Source: Phytophthora sp. 'mugwort' (taxonomy: Eukaryota; Oomycota; Peronosporomycetes; Peronosporales; Peronosporaceae). From it: a DNA stretch of 64,000 bases. The notes beneath the pieces were generated by a model. That model was not told the DNA's origin and ran no database searches. It was given only the letters and a program-made list of their open reading frames with translations. The translations under genes were made by a program, and so were the position numbers. The stretch spans positions 620,001 through 684,000 of the forward strand of contig JAUCEF010000014.1 of NCBI GenBank assembly GCA_033558025.1. The letters are read 5' to 3'. Below, one piece after another: positions 61,134 through 64,000 of this stretch (positions are counted from its first letter, which is position 1; each line of letters starts with the position of its first letter).

Positions 61134-64000
61134 ATGTTCCGCATCCATCGCCGCGCCGCCGCCTCGCTCTCGTCGTCCTCCGGTCTCTCGAGCCGCCTCT
61201 CGGCGTTCGCCCCGCGCCGCCGCCCGCATGGTGTGCGCAGCTTCCGCACCATTCCAGGTGAGGGCGCCGACAAGCGCGCGATCTTCCAGCAAAAGGGCCT
61301 CTACCGCCAGCTCGAGGAGAAGGACAGTTGCGGCGTCGGCATGATCGCCAGCCTTAAGAAACAGCCCTCGCGCTCCACCGTCGTGCAGGCCAACGAGATG
61401 CTGGTGCGGATGTCCCACCGCGGCGGTTGCGGCTGCGATCCCGCGTCCGGAGATGGCGCCGGCATGCTGGTCGCGCTGCCGCACGAGTTCATCCAGCGCG
61501 TCGTAAAGGACGGCGAGTTCGGTGCCATCGCCAAGTTATTGAACCTCGAGAAGGAGAAGTACGCCGTGGGCAACGTTTTTTTCAACAAGAGCTCGCCTAA
61601 CGACATTCCGTTAGCCAAGAAGACCTTCGACGACATGGCCGAGGCCATGGGCCTCAAGATCGTGGGCTGGAGAGCCATGCCTACGACATCCAACACACTG
61701 GGAGCCACATCGCTGGCTTCGGAGCCTCACGTCGAGCAGGTCATGGTGCTTAACGAGAACCCCAGCCTGTCAGGAGACGACTTCGAGAAAGAGCTTTTGC
61801 GACTACGCAATGTCGTCACCTCTGTCAACGAAAAGAAGTTCTCGGACTTCTACGTTAACTCACTGAGTAACCGTACCATCACTTATAAGGGCCAACTCAC
61901 GCCGGAGCAGCTCTTCGAGTACTACGACGACCTGTCCGCCAAAGATTTCACGTCCTACGTGGCGCTAGTGCACTCCCGTTTCTCCACGAACACGTTCCCA
62001 TCTTGGGACCGCGCCCAGCCCAACCGTATTATGTGTCACAACGGTGAGATTAACACTCTTCGTGGCAATAAGAACTGGATGTACGCCCGTGGTGGCACCT
62101 TGCACAGCTCGTACTTCGGCAACCGCACGTCGGACCTGCTGCCAGTGTGCTCGGACTCCAAGTCGGATTCCGGTAACTTTGACGCTGTACTGGAGATTCT
62201 CACCAAGGCCAGCTCCTGCAACCGTTCGCTGCCCGAAGGTATGATGATGATGATCCCCGAGGCCTGGCAGAACGACCCGCTCATCGACCCACACAAGAAA
62301 GACATGTACAAATATCAGTCGTTGCTCATGGAGCCGTGGGATGGTCCGGCTATGATGGCGTTCACGGACGGCAAGTACATTGGCGCCACGCTGGACCGCA
62401 ACGGTCTGCGCCCGAGCCGTTACTACGTCACAAAGGATGACCACGTCCTTCTTTCGAGTGAAATCGGTGTGCTCGAGCACTTGCCGGAGAAGGACATCAA
62501 GTACAAGCGCCGTCTGGAGCCTGGCAAGATGTTCCTGGTGGATTTCGAGCGTGGAATGATCGTGTCGGACGACGAAGTCAAGAAGTCTGTTAGTGAGAGC
62601 CGCTCTTTCAAGAAGTGGCTGGATGAGAACCTCGTGTCACTCTCGGAGCTGACTGTGACCAAGAAGGAGGCCGCTCCGCAGCAGAATCGTCGTTCGAATT
62701 ACGCTGAGCTTAACCGTCGTTTGAACATGTTCGGTTTCACGACTGAGACGATGGATCTGCTTATGATGCCGATGGGCATTAATGGCAAGGAACCTCTGGG
62801 AAGCATGGGGAACGACGCGCCATTGGCTGTGCTATCGGAGCAACCCAAGCTGCCGTTCGAGTACTTCAAGCAGTTGTTTGCGCAGGTGACTAACCCGCCG
62901 ATTGATCCCATCCGTGAGGAATTGGTTATGAGTTTAATGTGCCCTGTGGGTCCGGCCGCGAACGTCCTGGACGCGACTGCCGAGCACGCCAAACGCCTAA
63001 TGGTGGAGCACCCGGTCATGTCGAATGCTGAAATGGATGCTTTGAAGAGAACTAACAACGCTGATTGGACGCCAAAGGTTCTAGATGCCACCTTTGCCGC
63101 GGGCAGTGGCGCTCGTGGTCTTGTGGAGTCTCTGTACCGTCTCTGTGAACAAGCTACGGACGCGCTTGTGAATGAGAAGGCCCCTATTATCGTGCTTTCT
63201 GACAAGCTTGCCGGCGTTAACCGTTACCCGGTGCCGTCGCTGCTTGCTGTCGGTGCTGTGCACCAGCACCTGCTGCGTACGCAACAGCGAACGAGTGTGG
63301 CGCTCTTCACAGAGTGTGGTGATGCCAAGGAGGTGCACGACTTCTGCACCCTGTTGGGCTTTGGTGCTGATGCCATCAGCCCCCACATGGCGGAGATGGC
63401 TCTGAAGAAAATGAACGACGAAGGTCTGCTGTATGCACACTCCAAGAACGAGATGACGAACTCTGAAGTCTTCGACAAATACCGCGCTGCTGTGGGCAAG
63501 GGAATTCTCAAGGTCATGTCGAAGATGGGTATCTCGACGCTGCAGTCGTACAAGGGCGCTCAAGTGTTTGAAGCTGTGGGTCTGGGCGATGACATTATCA
63601 GCATGTGCTTCGAAGGCACAAACTCGCGTATTCAAGGCACGGATTTCGAGGCCCTGTACACTGATATCTCTCGCTTCCACGAGGCAGGCTACCCGCTGCA
63701 CTCGGATATGCTGCCTCTGATCCGTAATCCGGGCAGCTATCACTTCCGTAACAACTCGGAGATCCACTACAACTCGCCGAAGAACATTGTGGCTCTGCAG
63801 CGTGCTGCACGTGAGAACTCGCGCGAGGCCTACGCCCAGTACGTCGAGGAGACGAACGAGCTGTGCAAGCGGGTGAATCTTCGTGGTCTTCTGGACTTCA
63901 AATTCGTCGACGAGGACAAGATGCCGAAACTGGAGGAGATGGAGAGTGTGGCTGACATTGTTAAGCGTTTCAACACGGGTGCCATGAGTCTGGGCAGTAT
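61134..64000 (+). CDS. GLT1: Glutamate synthase (GOGAT), 3' end outside window
   Basis: The frame is open from ATG 61134 to the window edge, 955 codons, and has no stop here. GOGAT makes two glutamates from glutamine and 2-oxoglutarate. The N-terminus is Arg/Ser/Ala-rich (MFRIHRRAAASLSSSSG), a probable mitochondrial presequence. The mature amidotransferase (GATase2) begins at Cys66 in EKDSCGVG, the catalytic nucleophile, followed by MSHRGGCGCDP, SRFSTNTFPSW, CHNGEINTLRGNKNW and the end of the domain near residue 470. A central domain runs from about 574 (LPFEYFKQLFAQVTNPPIDP) to about 860 with VESLYRLCEQATDA. The last residues, RFNTGAMSLGS, start the FMN-binding domain. Electron donor (NADH or ferredoxin) cannot be told from this part. 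Confidence 0.95.
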   Translation, partial: MFRIHRRAAASLSSSSGLSSRLSAFAPRRRPHGVRSFRTIPGEGADKRAIFQQKGLYRQLEEKDSCGVGMIASLKKQPSRSTVVQANEMLVRMSHRGGCGCDPASGDGAGMLVALPHEFIQRVVKDGEFGAIAKLLNLEKEKYAVGNVFFNKSSPNDIPLAKKTFDDMAEAMGLKIVGWRAMPTTSNTLGATSLASEPHVEQVMVLNENPSLSGDDFEKELLRLRNVVTSVNEKKFSDFYVNSLSNRTITYKGQLTPEQLFEYYDDLSAKDFTSYVALVHSRFSTNTFPSWDRAQPNRIMCHNGEINTLRGNKNWMYARGGTLHSSYFGNRTSDLLPVCSDSKSDSGNFDAVLEILTKASSCNRSLPEGMMMMIPEAWQNDPLIDPHKKDMYKYQSLLMEPWDGPAMMAFTDGKYIGATLDRNGLRPSRYYVTKDDHVLLSSEIGVLEHLPEKDIKYKRRLEPGKMFLVDFERGMIVSDDEVKKSVSESRSFKKWLDENLVSLSELTVTKKEAAPQQNRRSNYAELNRRLNMFGFTTETMDLLMMPMGINGKEPLGSMGNDAPLAVLSEQPKLPFEYFKQLFAQVTNPPIDPIREELVMSLMCPVGPAANVLDATAEHAKRLMVEHPVMSNAEMDALKRTNNADWTPKVLDATFAAGSGARGLVESLYRLCEQATDALVNEKAPIIVLSDKLAGVNRYPVPSLLAVGAVHQHLLRTQQRTSVALFTECGDAKEVHDFCTLLGFGADAISPHMAEMALKKMNDEGLLYAHSKNEMTNSEVFDKYRAAVGKGILKVMSKMGISTLQSYKGAQVFEAVGLGDDIISMCFEGTNSRIQGTDFEALYTDISRFHEAGYPLHSDMLPLIRNPGSYHFRNNSEIHYNSPKNIVALQRAARENSREAYAQYVEETNELCKRVNLRGLLDFKFVDEDKMPKLEEMESVADIVKRFNTGAMSLGS

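Noticed and set aside
60836..61261. Open frame of 141 codons overlapping the GOGAT start
   Set aside because: Runs in another frame into the GOGAT presequence; its sequence has no domain and lies over the promoter and initiator-like site.
61134..64000. Several minus-strand frames of 90-230 codons opposite GOGAT
   Set aside because: Codon-bias shadows. The plus strand carries an unbroken GOGAT reading with catalytic Cys66.
1..64000. CRISPR arrays, operons, ribosome binding sites, tRNA or rRNA genes, RXLR effectors
   Set aside because: None seen. Introns and architecture are eukaryotic, and no signal peptide with an RXLR motif was noticed.

Overview
This window reads as nuclear DNA of an oomycete, most probably a Phytophthora-like species. 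Four things point there: short introns (about 50-80 nt) with GT..AG ends; tandem full-length PDR-type ABCG transporters; a Ty3/gypsy relic of the type common in Phytophthora; and start-site elements resembling the oomycete initiator (GCTCATTYYNCAWTTT) just upstream of several ATGs. An IFT-A gene also implies a flagellate organism. The species is inferred from family resemblance and not proven.

Layout. 1-13.4 kb: three tandem same-strand PDR/ABCG drug-efflux transporters, the first cut by the window edge. 14.2-17.8 kb: a decayed Ty3/gypsy element. 18.0-24.8 kb: a secreted GH5-family glycosidase that lacks its catalytic nucleophile, a five-exon IFT43, a DUF866/CZIB-like protein without zinc cysteines, and a GH123/DUF4091-like protein. 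26.9-32.6 kb: a RanBD/FG nucleoporin (NUP50-like) divergent from the first of two chromo-barrel proteins that have no MRG domain, then a FYVE protein. 34.0-38.4 kb: an LpxC-like lipid A enzyme, a B12D/MLRQ-type small protein, an alpha/beta-hydrolase whose nucleophile Ser is Gly, and PRP38. 38.4-47.2 kb: a transposon graveyard holding an ABCG fragment, a MULE relic, a hAT-like relic and a complete but decayed PIF/Harbinger element with TIRs and TTA target-site duplication. 47.2-56.2 kb: full-length MRG15, a membrane-anchored dual-specificity phosphatase, a broken saccharopine-dehydrogenase-like gene, a large FG/TPR/J-domain protein and RRP15. 56.9-59.1 kb: two PLAC8 genes flanking a dead third copy. 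61.1-64.0 kb: the 5' part of glutamate synthase (GOGAT), which runs off the window.

Themes. Housekeeping genes are tightly packed, some sharing divergent promoters of 140-190 bp, and are separated by repeat-rich gaps. Several families show local duplication followed by sequence homogenisation (ABCG) or decay (PLAC8, chromo-barrel). Three proteins keep the fold signature of an enzyme or metal binder but have lost the functional residues. The best candidates for something undescribed are the MRG-less chromo-barrel pair beside a full MRG15, and a 75-nt in-frame intron that splits the HPD codon of the J-domain protein and would encode a hydrophobic helix if retained.
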